Below are positions 8,215 through 17,294 of a stretch of 55,262 bases of DNA, piece by piece (the first letter of the stretch is position 1; every line of letters begins with the position of its first letter). Both the position numbers and the translations under genes were made by a program. Under the pieces are notes generated by a model that had not been told where the DNA came from, did not search any database, and saw only the letters and a program-made list of their open reading frames with translations. The stretch is from Calothrix anomala FACHB-343. Its GTDB lineage: Bacteria; Cyanobacteriota; Cyanobacteriia; Cyanobacteriales; Nostocaceae. The stretch spans positions 1 through 55,262 of the forward strand of contig NZ_JACJQG010000069.1 of assembly GCF_014696435.1 (NCBI RefSeq), written 5' to 3'.

Positions 8215-9390
8215 TTATGAGCAAATGACATCTTTTAAAATCATGTGTTTGCGACTATCAAAACTAATCTTACCTTCTTGCTTTAATTTGCTCATAAAGC
8301 GGGTAATTGTCACTCTATTTGCACAACAAGCACTAGCAATATCTTCATGAGTTAAACGCACATTTAACCGCGTTCCTTCTGCCACAGGTTCGCCAATTTC
8401 TTGTTTGAGAAATTCTAAAAAGTAAGATAATCTTTCTTCTACTTGGCGCTTACCAGAAATTGCTAGTAAATATTCTGTTTGCTGCAATCGTTCATTAATT
8501 TTCGGTAAAAAGTTATGGCTAAGTGGCGGAGAAGCAGCAATTTCTGAGACATGAATCGATTGTAATTCTACTTCTGATAAAGCGATGGCTTGGTAAATTT
8601 TTAGAGAAGTCATGCTAGCACCAAATATCATCCCAGAGCCAACTAAACCAATGAGTACTTCTTCGCCTGTTTCACAGAAAGTACTAAGTTTTACCCAACC
8701 TCGACTAACTTGTAAAATCTGTAGCGGGTTGAGACTAATATTGTCTCCCTTATCATATTTATATAAGCGCTGATCTCTGATAACGCCGCTAACATTTTTC
8801 ATTCCTGCTGATTCCCATTTCTGGCGTTCAGTTATATTCCTAATTAACCAGTTGAGAGAAATTACTTTACCCTGTGCATTGCGAATAGCTGAAACTGTTA
8901 ACGCCGCATTAAAAATATCACCATGACGTTGTTGCAAGTTAATTAATAATTCTGTATTTCTATCAGATTCTTCTAAGCGGTTAATTTCCGTCCGCAATTG
9001 CTGACGTTCTTCGATGGGAACAAAATTAATAATTGGCTTACCAACTAAAAATTGTTGAGAAACATTGAGTAATTTAGCAGCCATTGGGTTAGCTTCACAG
9101 ATGATACCTGAGGCGTTACTGACTAAATAACCATCTGGCGCTGTATCGAATAAATCTTGATAACGTTGGCGTTCGGTTTCTAAAAAATTTTGTGTTTGGA
9201 TTAGTTCTTCATTTTGCTGATATAGTTCTTCAACCGCCAACTGCAATGTTTTTGAACTGTGATGAAGTTCCGCAAATGCTTGGGGTAGCATTTCCGATGG
9301 CATCCAAGGCAGAATAGTAGCAGTTTGATATAAATCTGCTAACCGCTTGTGCAAGACTTCTGTGCGTTGGAAGAACAGCTCTAGGTTCAT
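8215..9390 (-). CDS. PAS domain-CRP/FNR family transcription regulator
   Basis: A 391-residue fusion. Residues about 10-80 are helical or coiled coil; about 78-195 is a PAS domain (YQDLFDTAPDGYLVSNASGIICEANPMA, ending LIRNITERQ); about 200-300 resembles the CRP effector beta-roll (LQVSRGWVKLSTFCETGEEVLIGLVGSGMIFG); and about 335-391 is a CRP-type winged helix-turn-helix (LTHEDIASACCANRVTITRFMSKLKQEG). I do not see the Arg/Ser phosphate-binding signature of cAMP-responsive members, so the signal probably enters through PAS or redox; this is inference. The start at 9390 is the first ATG, preceded by AAGAGAGAAGCC. A strong palindrome lies about 110 bp upstream and could be an autoregulatory operator. 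Confidence 0.9.
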   Translation of the reverse strand: MNLELFFQRTEVLHKRLADLYQTATILPWMPSEMLPQAFAELHHSSKTLQLAVEELYQQNEELIQTQNFLETERQRYQDLFDTAPDGYLVSNASGIICEANPMAAKLLNVSQQFLVGKPIINFVPIEERQQLRTEINRLEESDRNTELLINLQQRHGDIFNAALTVSAIRNAQGKVISLNWLIRNITERQKWESAGMKNVSGVIRDQRLYKYDKGDNISLNPLQILQVSRGWVKLSTFCETGEEVLIGLVGSGMIFGASMTSLKIYQAIALSEVELQSIHVSEIAASPPLSHNFLPKINERLQQTEYLLAISGKRQVEERLSYFLEFLKQEIGEPVAEGTRLNVRLTHEDIASACCANRVTITRFMSKLKQEGKISFDSRKHMILKDVICS

Positions 9391-9498
9391 TGGCTTCTCT
9401 CTTGTTGCAGTTGTTAACTAAGTTTGAACGCTAGGAAGAAAAAACATTTAATATCATAACAAAATCAAATTTTTATTAAAAATCTTTTATACTGGATC

Positions 9499-9522
9499 GT
9501 TTGTGCAAATTTATGCACAAAC
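9499..9522. promoter_or_regulatory. Perfect inverted repeat, candidate operator
   Basis: The arms GTTTGTGCA and TGCACAAAC (9 bp each, perfect) are separated by a 6-bp AT-only spacer. The site is about 110 bp upstream of the PAS-CRP regulator start. CRP/FNR proteins bind similar dyads (TGTGA-N6-TCACA), but here the TGTG and CACA blocks are two bases further apart. Autoregulation is therefore a guess. Confidence 0.45.
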
Positions 9523-10226
9523 ACTAACTAAATCTATAGCTCAATAATTGCTTTAGATTTGCGTGTAAGTTAGGCTCTTCAAAGAATTAATAATAACATA
9601 GTGTACCAAAAACACCACATTTATTTAATGAAGTGTCAAAATGTACGTTTGTAGCTAATAACTCATCAGATGTTGGGCATAGGGCATCGGTTATAGGGCT
9701 TGGGGGTATGGAGATTGATGTTTGTCAAAGTAGTATTTTCCAGTTAGTTGTTTTTAAAAGTTTCATAAATTCCTACTTCATATTTAAAAGAAATAGGGTA
9801 AAGAAGGTTTTGTGATTTCTTTATTTCTACATTAATAGATTACTAACACAGAATATCTAGCCTGAAGACATATATATTTATTAAGTTTTACTGTCATTAA
9901 TGCTACATTTTACTCTGTAACAAAGCAATTTATTTTATATAGTAATTAAGTTAATTTTATGTTTATTTCTAGTGTAAATTATCTCATCAACCCATTGCTA
10001 TACTTGGATTTAGACACTTTCAGTATTATTTATGTAGTTGATTTTAACTTAACAATAATCAAAAGTGCTTAAGCAATATTAATACCTATTTAGTGATTTA
10101 TTTAACAAAAGAATAGCTCAGATGGTTATGGGAGAAAAATTTTTTACACCAGAGCATATAAGCGGATTTAGAATAATTGTAGTAAACCAAACTATATTAC
10201 AAAACGTAAATAGACTTGCACTCATT

Positions 10227-10349
10227 AGGGACTTCCAATTTAAAAAATAACCAATGGCTATGTAGGCAGAGGGGCAGGGGGCAGGGAGCAGGGGGAGTAA
10301 ACAAAAATCTCCTGAAATAAATTGGGTAATTTATCCTCTGGAAGTCCCT
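10227..10349. repeat. Small MITE-like element with 11-bp inverted ends
   Basis: The ends AGGGACTTCCA (10227-10237) and TGGAAGTCCCT (10339-10349) are perfect inverted repeats enclosing 101 bp with a purine-rich core (GGGGCAGGGGGCAGGGAGC). The core motif recurs at 1-16 and about 18054-18077. An (AATGACT)4 short tandem repeat follows at 10354-10381. No coding content is seen. Confidence 0.7.
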
Positions 10350-10450
10350 TACCAATGACTAATGACTAATGACTAATGACTATATTAAAGCCAAGCCACT
10401 CTTGTATGAATATGGGAGATAATCTTTAAAAGATACAGGGGTGAATTTCA

Positions 10451-12229
10451 TTGCGACCACAATCAGAACTCACTGAAAATTCGTCGATGCAAGCGATCCG
10501 GCGAGTGCTGGGGAGCTTGAGCAACTACCGGTGGATTTCTGTAGGAGCTTTATTAAGTCTCTTACTTTTGACAGTTGCGAACGCCGTTACCCCCCAATTA
10601 TTTCGCTGGGGAATCGATGGCGGAATTGTACCGCGCAATTTGCAAATTGTACTTTACAGTGCAGCTTGGATGGTAGTAGCAGCGATCGCACGGGGTTTGT
10701 TTAATTTTGGACAAAGCTACTGGGCGGAAGCCGCTTCCCAAGGTGTAGCCTATGATTTACGCAATAAGATTTTTAGCAAAATTCAAAACCTGAGTTTTAG
10801 CTATCACGATCGCTCGCAAACTTCCCAGCTATTAACTCGCGTTACCAGTGACATCGAGCAAATCCGCACCTTTATTGGTACTAGCTTAATTCAAGTCATC
10901 GGTGCAGTGGTGACATTAGTTAGTATTGCGGTTGTGCTGTTAATTATGAATTGGCAATTGGCATTAATTACTTTAACAGTAGTGCCAATTTCCGGCTGGT
11001 TAATGGCAAGATTTATCACCCGCAATCAAAAACTATTTGGACAAGTACAAGAACAATTAGGTAATTTAAATGCTATCTTGCAAGAGAATTTATTAGGAAT
11101 TAGGGTAGTTAAAGCTTTCGTGCGGGAGTCGGCGGAAAAGTCGCGTTACACCGCACTCAATGATAGCCTGGTCAAAGCGAATATGAAGACCATTGACGCT
11201 ATTCATAATACTTTCCCCTTTATTTTCTTGCTGAGTAACTTGGTAACTTTGGCTGTGTTTGCCTATGGAGGAGCGCAGGTAATTAATAATAATTTTTCCA
11301 TTGGCGAACTCGTAGCTTTTAACTCTTATTTAGTATTAATTCTCCAACCAATTTTACTCATTGGTTTTGCCGCTCCAGCGATCGCATCGGCGGCGGCTTC
11401 AGCCCAACGAGTTTATGAAGTGGTAGACGCCGCAGTGGAAATTCGCGATCGCGCTGATGCTGTGGAATTTGATACCTGCAGTGGGAGAATCACCTTTGAA
11501 AATGTCTCCTTTCGTTATCCCGGAGCCGCTACCCCCGCCTTAAAAAGTGTATCTTTTGAAACCAAGCCCAGAGAATTAATCGCCATCTTAGGCATGACAG
11601 GTTCCGGTAAAAGCACCATCATGAACTTGATTCCCCGCTTTTATGACGTTACCGCAGGCTCAATTCGCATCGATGGGCGAGATGTGCGGGATTTTAGCTT
11701 AAAAAGTTTGCGATCGCATATTGGCATCGTCTTCCAAGAAACCACCTTATTCTCTGGTACCATCCGCGAGAATATCACCTATGCTAAACCCCACGCCAGC
11801 TTGGCAGAAGTGATTTCCGTCGCCAAAACTGCGCAGATTCATGATTTTATCACCAGCCTACCCGATAGCTACGAAACCATAGTCGGGGAAAGGGGTATAG
11901 GTTTATCGGGAGGACAAAAACAGCGAATTGCGATCGCTCGTACCTTACTCACCGATTACAGCATTCTCATCTTAGATGACAGTACCTCTGCAGTTGATGC
12001 TCAAACAGCCGCCCAAATCCAAGCCGAACTCGATAATTTCATGCGCCAAAAAGCCTGTGTCACCTTTGTCGTAGCCCAACGCATCAGTACAGTCAAAAAT
12101 GCCGATCGCATATTTTTAATTGATAAAGGACGCTTAGTCGCCCAAGGAACCCATGAACAATTGATGCGCACCAGCCCGCTTTACGGCGTAATTTTGGAAT
12201 CTCAAGTCAAGCAAAAGGAGAACAAATGA
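10451..12229 (+). CDS. ABC exporter half-transporter, degenerate Walker B
   Basis: A 592-residue exporter subunit: six-helix transmembrane domain (about 30-320), then a nucleotide-binding domain with Walker A GMTGSGKST (about 382-390), Q-loop FQETTLF, signature LSGGQKQR, and Walker B ILILDDSTSAVD, where Asp replaces the usual catalytic Glu. I chose the TTG start at 10451 because AGGGGTGA lies 6 nt upstream; the in-frame ATG at 10487 has no ribosome-binding site. The stop overlaps the next gene's ATG by 4 bp (ATGA), so the two subunits are co-translated. By family knowledge this would be the degenerate-site half of a heterodimeric exporter. The substrate is unknown; lipids, drugs or peptides are possible. 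Confidence 0.92.
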   Translation: MRPQSELTENSSMQAIRRVLGSLSNYRWISVGALLSLLLLTVANAVTPQLFRWGIDGGIVPRNLQIVLYSAAWMVVAAIARGLFNFGQSYWAEAASQGVAYDLRNKIFSKIQNLSFSYHDRSQTSQLLTRVTSDIEQIRTFIGTSLIQVIGAVVTLVSIAVVLLIMNWQLALITLTVVPISGWLMARFITRNQKLFGQVQEQLGNLNAILQENLLGIRVVKAFVRESAEKSRYTALNDSLVKANMKTIDAIHNTFPFIFLLSNLVTLAVFAYGGAQVINNNFSIGELVAFNSYLVLILQPILLIGFAAPAIASAAASAQRVYEVVDAAVEIRDRADAVEFDTCSGRITFENVSFRYPGAATPALKSVSFETKPRELIAILGMTGSGKSTIMNLIPRFYDVTAGSIRIDGRDVRDFSLKSLRSHIGIVFQETTLFSGTIRENITYAKPHASLAEVISVAKTAQIHDFITSLPDSYETIVGERGIGLSGGQKQRIAIARTLLTDYSILILDDSTSAVDAQTAAQIQAELDNFMRQKACVTFVVAQRISTVKNADRIFLIDKGRLVAQGTHEQLMRTSPLYGVILESQVKQKENK

Positions 12230-14013
12230 GAGGTATGGGCCCAGTTGTTGCATCTGAGCAACAAGCAACTAATCAAGTCTCCACTTTGCGCCGCTTTGTA
12301 CAATATTTCCAACCTTACCGCAAAGAAATTCCTCTAGCCTTGACATTTGTCTTAATTGGTGCATCAACACAAGCGATCGGGCCTTTTTTACTCGGTTGGT
12401 CTGTTGATAACTTAATTGCCAAAGGTAATTTACAGGATTTACTGCTGTTATTACTCTTACTAGCGCTAATTTATAGTCTGGGTATTTTGGCAATTCGTGG
12501 TCAAATTATGCGCGTCGGTTGGATTATGCAGCGCTTGTTGGCACAATTGCGACAAGATATTTTTCTGAAAATTCAAAGTTTACCATTAAGCTTTTTTGAC
12601 CGCAGCGAAGCCGGCGATTTAATGAGCCGTCTGCTGAATGATGTTAACACGGTAAATCAGGCATTTGGACAGACAATCGCTCAAATGCTAGGTAACATTT
12701 TCAGCTTGGTAGGTATTGTGATTGCGATGCTGGCAATTAATCTGCAACTGGGTTTATTAAGCAACCTCGTTGTCCCCGTGATGATTATCACTACCAGCTT
12801 GTTTGCGCGCTGGGCTAGAGATAAATTTCGGGTTACCAGAGAAACTATCGGCGAACTTTCCGCCAAGCTAGAAGAAGATATTGGTAGTGTGCGGGAAGCT
12901 CAAGCCTTTAATCGCGTACATCTTAACATTGCCGAATTCGATATCCTCAACGCCGCCAACCGCGACGCTAATGTGGAAGCTGTCGCTATTACTGCGGCAT
13001 TTTTACCATCAATTGATTTTCTCAATACCTTAGCAACTGCTGGGGTTTTGGCTTATGGTGGTTATTTGGCTGTGACTGGCGGCGCAACTGTGGGTGTAGT
13101 CACATCATTTTTATTGTATGTGCAGCAATTCTTTCGCCCGATCCAAATCCTTAGCCAATTTTACACCCAAGCACAATCAGCCTTTGCTGGCTTAGAGCGA
13201 ATTTTCTTTCTGCTAGATGAACCATCTCAACTGAAAGATGCCGCCAATGCGACGGAAATGCCAGAAATTCAAGGTGAGGTAACTTTTGTTGATGTTAAAT
13301 TTGGCTATAACCCCAACCAAATGGTGCTGAAAGGTGTAAATTTACAAGCTAAACCAGGGCAAATGATTGCCTTAGTCGGCCCCACAGGCTCAGGCAAAAC
13401 GACGATTATTAACTTAATTCTGCGGTTTTATGATGTCTCGGAAGGCGCAGTAGAAATTGATGGCATTGATGTGCGGAGTGTTACCCAAGCCAGTTTACGC
13501 CGACAAATTGGCATAGTGCTGCAAGATAATATTTTATTTAGCGGCACTGTGGCGGAAAATATCGCTTTTGGTTTGCCTCATGCTACCCAAGCGGAAATTG
13601 AAGCGGCGGCACAGATGGCGAATGTCCATGAATTTATTACCTCATTACCTCACGGTTACAGCACTCAACTAGGCGAAAGAGGCGCACCTCTCAGCCAAGG
13701 ACAACGCCAACTGATTAGTATTGCCCGTGCGGTATTGATTAACCCGAAAATTTTGATTTTGGATGAAGCTACTAGTAGTATAGATACACGTACCGAAGCT
13801 TTAGTCCAAAATGCGATCGCCCGTTTATTAAAAGGTCGTACTAGTTTCGTAATTGCCCACCGTCTCAGTACTGTTACCCAAGCCGACCAAGTGCTAGTCA
13901 TCCAGCAAGGACAAATCGTTGAACGGGGAACCCATACCGAACTGATTGCCGAGCAAGGTGTCTATGCCAACCTATACGCCCTGCAATTAGGTGCAGCCAC
14001 AACATCAGTTTAG
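12226..14013 (+). CDS. ABC exporter half-transporter, canonical Walker B
   Basis: A 595-residue partner of the preceding subunit, with a transmembrane domain (about 35-330) and a nucleotide-binding domain: Walker A GPTGSGKTT (about 387-395), LQDNILF, signature LSQGQRQL, canonical Walker B ILILDEATSSID with the catalytic Glu, and switch His in AHRLS. The signature carries Gln in place of the first Gly of LSGGQ. In a heterodimer that signature faces the other subunit's Asp-substituted Walker B, so both deviations fall in one composite ATP site. The start follows AAAGGAGA in the end of the upstream gene. A (TTGGGCA)4 repeat begins at the stop codon. There is no linked substrate gene, and a link to the peptide cluster 6 kb away is unproven. 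Confidence 0.93.
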   Translation: MRGMGPVVASEQQATNQVSTLRRFVQYFQPYRKEIPLALTFVLIGASTQAIGPFLLGWSVDNLIAKGNLQDLLLLLLLLALIYSLGILAIRGQIMRVGWIMQRLLAQLRQDIFLKIQSLPLSFFDRSEAGDLMSRLLNDVNTVNQAFGQTIAQMLGNIFSLVGIVIAMLAINLQLGLLSNLVVPVMIITTSLFARWARDKFRVTRETIGELSAKLEEDIGSVREAQAFNRVHLNIAEFDILNAANRDANVEAVAITAAFLPSIDFLNTLATAGVLAYGGYLAVTGGATVGVVTSFLLYVQQFFRPIQILSQFYTQAQSAFAGLERIFFLLDEPSQLKDAANATEMPEIQGEVTFVDVKFGYNPNQMVLKGVNLQAKPGQMIALVGPTGSGKTTIINLILRFYDVSEGAVEIDGIDVRSVTQASLRRQIGIVLQDNILFSGTVAENIAFGLPHATQAEIEAAAQMANVHEFITSLPHGYSTQLGERGAPLSQGQRQLISIARAVLINPKILILDEATSSIDTRTEALVQNAIARLLKGRTSFVIAHRLSTVTQADQVLVIQQGQIVERGTHTELIAEQGVYANLYALQLGAATTSV

Positions 14014-14443
14014 TTGGGCATTGGGCATTGGGCATTGGGCATTGGTAATTTCTTCCCTATACCTATCTGGCTGATACTTTACAGCAGTTTTCATATATTT
14101 AGACCACAGGCTGATATCTGTATTTCTTTGTTAGTTTGCAACGGCAGTTGCTACCCTTCGGGAACGCTTTCAGCGAACAAGTCGGGAAACCGCAAGGGCG
14201 CACTGCCTCGCCTTTGCGCCTACCCTTCGGGTTCCGCCTTTGGCGGTATGCGTGAGATATAAAATTGTGGTTCATGTACCTGAAAATAGCTGTAATACCA
14301 ATTTGAAAAATGATTGCGACAGATGGAAATCTGAAACGCTTATCCAATAAATGTTTCACAATCCAAAATCTAAAATCTAAAATCCAAAATGGTATAAGGT
14401 GAAGCCTTTGCCCCATGCCCAATGCCCAATGCCCAATGCCCAA
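14014..14443. repeat. Inverted pair of 28-bp heptamer arrays with repeat filler
   Basis: Exactly four TTGGGCA units at 14014-14041 face exactly four TGCCCAA units at 14416-14443, giving 28-bp perfect inverted repeats 374 bp apart. Between them are a repeat-like stretch (about 14145-14255, with TACCCTTCGGG twice) and a CCAAAATCTAAAATC-type tandem repeat (about 14360-14392). The gap between the ABC gene and the pentapeptide gene holds no convincing gene; short frames on both strands are made of this repeat DNA. The array could fold into a long hairpin in transcripts from either side. Confidence 0.75.
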
Positions 14444-14463
14444 TGCCCCCACTATAAATGCGA

Positions 14464-15267
14464 TCAAGTTTCCAGGCTGGCGCGTGTGGTACGACGGGTT
14501 AAAGCATGAGGTGTATCTAGCTCTTGTGCTGGTTGGCTTAAAAGGCGCGATCGCATCTCCTCACTTAGTCCCTGAACATGGGTAAAATCTGCCCCAGCAA
14601 TGCTTTCTAGTTGCTCAAATTCCACGCCAGTCAAGTCTGCTGCGCGTAAATCAGCACCGGCTAAATTGGCTCCATTTAACCGCGCATTACGTAAACATAC
14701 TCCCGGTAACCAGGCTTTGCGCAAATCAGCCTGACTTAATCTTGCTCCTTGAAGATTCGCACGAGTTAGATCCGCTCCCCCTAAATAAGCACCCAACATA
14801 CTTGCACCCTGTAAATCAGCATGACGCAAGTTAGCTGTATTTAATTGGGCACCATTCAAATAGGCATTAGGCCCAATAGCTCCCGAAGATTTGTAATTAA
14901 AGCCTTCAGGAAACAAGGTTTGGCTATCATATCTCGCGCCTAGCAGCTTGGTATCGGTCAAATTAGCTCCTCGTAAATCCGCACCACTGAGATCTACTCT
15001 GTACATACAAGCTGCCTGTAAATTAGCATCTGTTAAAATTGCATGACTGAGATCTGCTGCTCGTAAATCAGCGCCACTGAGATCTGCTGCACTCAAATCC
15101 GCTTTGCTCAGATTGGCGCGAATCAAAATAGCTTGATGTAAATTAGCTCTTTGCAGTTCTAAACCACTGAGGTTGAATTGATATAAATCTGCTTGCGTCA
15201 GAGCAATTCCCGCCTTGAGGACAGCCAAAACATCTAGAGGTGTCTTTTGAGTCTCTCTGCCGATCAT
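14464..15267 (-). CDS. Pentapeptide-repeat protein
   Basis: About 267 residues from the start chosen here. The A(D/N)Lxx pentapeptide pattern runs almost continuously (LSGLELQRANLHQAILIRANLSKADLSAADLS..., then ADLQGASMLGAYLGGADL) for most of the length, with one interruption (about residues 118-140) in which the repeat register is lost. Such repeats fold into a right-handed quadrilateral beta-helix, and family functions range from gyrase protection to scaffolding. A longer frame to 15363 exists, but its N-terminus (FKIQNLKSKI) is translated short tandem repeat, so I prefer the ATG at 15267 (MIGRETQK). The short N-terminal helical segment (LDVLAVLKAGIALTQADLYQ) is common in cyanobacterial members. 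No signal peptide is seen. Confidence 0.85.
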   Translation of the reverse strand: MIGRETQKTPLDVLAVLKAGIALTQADLYQFNLSGLELQRANLHQAILIRANLSKADLSAADLSGADLRAADLSHAILTDANLQAACMYRVDLSGADLRGANLTDTKLLGARYDSQTLFPEGFNYKSSGAIGPNAYLNGAQLNTANLRHADLQGASMLGAYLGGADLTRANLQGARLSQADLRKAWLPGVCLRNARLNGANLAGADLRAADLTGVEFEQLESIAGADFTHVQGLSEEMRSRLLSQPAQELDTPHALTRRTTRASLET

Positions 15268-15625
15268 GAATTGAAATTGTGAGATTATTGTAGGGGTATT
15301 GTACCGCGATATATCTACCCGAATTTTAGATTTTAAATTTTGGATTTTGAATTGAAGATTCACAATTTAAAAGGGTCTGATAGCAAACTAATTCATTTTC
15401 GCTCCGTCAGAAGCAAGCTACGCGGAACAATTCTCACATCCACAATTAAACCTCGTCCATTTTGAAACCAGGAGTAGTGCGGGCATCTTGCCCGCTACTA
15501 CCACCAGGGAGCAAGATGCTCCCACTACTTTTAAAACTATGGTTCTCAAAATAGATGTGGTTTATTTATGTCTTTGCTTGGAGTTAATCTAAAATCCAAA
15601 ATCCAAAATTGTTTGAGGATCAGCT
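15268..15625. repeat. Intergenic region with two hairpin repeats
   Basis: This divergent gap should hold the promoters of the pentapeptide gene (minus) and the phycoerythrin-related operon (plus). It contains tandem-repeat-like AT DNA (about 15320-15360 and 15590-15610) and two strong hairpins: 15473-15499 (GCGGGCA/TGCCCGC core) and 15507-15523 (GGGAGCA/TGCTCCC). GAGGA at 15615-15619 is the ribosome-binding site of the next gene. No small gene is evident. Confidence 0.6.
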
Positions 15626-16195
15626 ATGCCTTTTGTACAACCAATGACCATGATGGAGTTTTTTCATAAGAGTGAAGGAGTTTGGTTTACTCAGCGTACG
15701 GTGCATCACTTTGATGCGGTGGCGGATCAGTCGGGAGAATCAAAGCTGTATGTGGGAGTAATTACAGTCCAAGATCCCAGAGTAAAAGCTATATGTGAAG
15801 CGCAAGGAATCGATCCAGCCAAGGCTAAGGGCGGCGCTAGCTTTATGTGGCAAGAACATGACGACGATCGCAAACCCGATCCGGAACGTGCGGCTGTTTT
15901 AATTGATGTACCAGATGATGAGACAGGGCGATCGGGAAAATTGCTGCGGAACCAAGGCTATGTGGAAAAAATTCCTGTAGTTAGCCGTTATTGGTTCGGA
16001 CAAGACGGCATTTTAACCATCGATACCGAATATGAAACCAACCAGGGACAGGAACGTTGCTGGTTTATGACTGATGATTTTCGGGTACGTGTAAGCACGG
16101 TGCGAATGTTGAATGGCGTATATTTAATGACTTATTGCTCTGAGCGACGCTATTTAACTGAGACAAATTTAGCGCAAATGGTAGAACACAATTGA
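15626..16195 (+). CDS. CpeS/CpcS-family phycobiliprotein bilin lyase
   Basis: A 189-residue lipocalin-like lyase. The opening MEFFHKSEGVWFTQRTVHHFD and later strands (GASFMWQEHDD, SRYWFGQDGILTIDTEYE, ERCWFMTDDFRVRVST, SERRY) match the CpeS/CpcS/CpcU family, about 180-195 residues, which attaches bilins to Cys82-equivalent sites of phycobiliproteins. It sits first in a plus-strand group with pebA, pebB and a CpeF-like gene, so phycoerythrobilin attachment to phycoerythrin is the likely job; the precise subfamily (CpeS, CpeU or CpcU) is not settled by eye. GAGGA lies 6 nt before the ATG. A HIP1-rich 200-bp gap separates it from pebA. Confidence 0.88.
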   Translation: MPFVQPMTMMEFFHKSEGVWFTQRTVHHFDAVADQSGESKLYVGVITVQDPRVKAICEAQGIDPAKAKGGASFMWQEHDDDRKPDPERAAVLIDVPDDETGRSGKLLRNQGYVEKIPVVSRYWFGQDGILTIDTEYETNQGQERCWFMTDDFRVRVSTVRMLNGVYLMTYCSERRYLTETNLAQMVEHN

Positions 16196-16395
16196 TCTAG
16201 AGCAGCCCTATAAAGTCTATATCAGATAGTTCTTGGGCAGAATATCCTGTAGTTTTTGGGCGATCGCATCCTCTAGGTATTGCGCGATCGCTTCCGGCTA
16301 ACGTTAAGGATCGTTACTTTGTTTAATATATTCGAGACGGCGAATCTGCGAATCCTCTATTCTCTGGGATTAAGGCAAATTAGTCTCTAACTTTT

Positions 16396-17127
16396 ATGTA
16401 TAAGTGCTTCCTTGAGCATCTGGAACAATCGCTTTTGCAACGGTTTACATTAGAGAGTCGTCCGATTCCCTCCGGACTAGAGTATCAGGTGAGCGATCGC
16501 GGCAGAAATCCCGCCACAATTCAAAGTTGGTGTTATCAATGCCCAGAATTACGCAAAATCCGCTATACATATATCGATGCAGGCGCAAGCGCTCAAATCT
16601 TTAATAGTGTGATTTATCCCAGTCATCACTACGATTTGCCCTTACTCGGCATTGACTTTCTGTCTTTCGGACAAGTGAAAAACCTGATTGTGATGGATTT
16701 CCAGCCTCTATTTCAAGATGAAGCCTACTTGAGGAAGTACATCTACCCATTGCAGACATTGCGCGATAAGTATCCAGACTTGGCGCAAAATCTGGAAATG
16801 AAATTTTATGACGCTAATCAGTACTTCTCAAAATATCTGTTATTTGCCAAAACCGATGCCGAAACAGTCAAAACGAGGGTATTTGCAGCCTTCAAAGACT
16901 ATCTAAACTTGTATTGGAAGATGCTAGCCCAAGCCAAACCTCTGATCGATCAGTCAGATATTCAACGGATTGTCAAAGCACAAAAAGACTACGACCAATA
17001 TAGTGCCGATCGCGATCCTGCATCTGGATTATTCAGCAGCTACTTTGGTCATCAATGGTCAGAACGATTTTTACATGAATTTTTATTTGAGGATGCTGTG
17101 CCATTAGCAGCTGTAGCAACCAAATAG
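16396..17127 (+). CDS. pebA: 15,16-dihydrobiliverdin:ferredoxin oxidoreductase PebA
   Basis: A 243-residue ferredoxin-dependent bilin reductase. It resembles PebA rather than PebB: IQSWCYQCPELRKIRYTYIDAGASAQIFNSVIYP, YDLPLLGIDFLSFG, MDFQPLFQDEAYLRKY, the NQYFSKYLLFAK block, and the ending DPASGLFSSYFGHQWSERFLHEFLF. PebA reduces biliverdin IXalpha at the 15,16 double bond to dihydrobiliverdin, which PebB takes directly to phycoerythrobilin. The acidic and His residues lining the bilin pocket lie in the YDLP and NQYFS regions. pebB follows after 167 bp, in line with a pebAB operon. This implies that the host makes phycoerythrin or phycoerythrocyanin-type pigments. Confidence 0.95.
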   Translation: MYKCFLEHLEQSLLQRFTLESRPIPSGLEYQVSDRGRNPATIQSWCYQCPELRKIRYTYIDAGASAQIFNSVIYPSHHYDLPLLGIDFLSFGQVKNLIVMDFQPLFQDEAYLRKYIYPLQTLRDKYPDLAQNLEMKFYDANQYFSKYLLFAKTDAETVKTRVFAAFKDYLNLYWKMLAQAKPLIDQSDIQRIVKAQKDYDQYSADRDPASGLFSSYFGHQWSERFLHEFLFEDAVPLAAVATK

Positions 17128-17294
17128 AGATAGGATTTAAGCACAAAACCTCTCAAACTCTTATTCCTCTGTGGACTCTGCGCCCTCTGCGGTTTATTTT
17201 TCAGTTGTTATTGTGTAGGTTTTGAAAGATTTAAATCTACATCACCACAACAAAATCCGGTGATTGTTCATTTTGAATTTGGAGCGAAGCGAAG

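Larger units (their letters stand above)
9391..10450. other. 1.06-kb AT-rich intergenic region
   Basis: This gap separates the divergently transcribed PAS-CRP regulator (minus) and the ABC exporter (plus), so it should hold promoters for both. Identified contents are the palindrome at 9499-9522, a MITE-like element at 10227-10349 and an (AATGACT)4 repeat at 10354-10381. The rest (about 9540-10220) is AT-rich with no protein or RNA gene that I recognise. A 60-codon plus-strand frame near 9.65-9.8 kb has no convincing coding features. Confidence 0.6.

Noticed and set aside
10451-14013. ABC exporter as the siderophore exporter
   Set aside because: It is on the other strand, separated from the NRPS operon by the phycoerythrin genes and two repeat zones; nothing in the sequence links it to the peptide.
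14099-14467. 122-codon minus-strand frame between the ABC and pentapeptide genes
   Set aside because: It runs through inverted heptamer arrays and repeat filler; the translation (GALGIGHWALGMG) is repeat, not protein-like.
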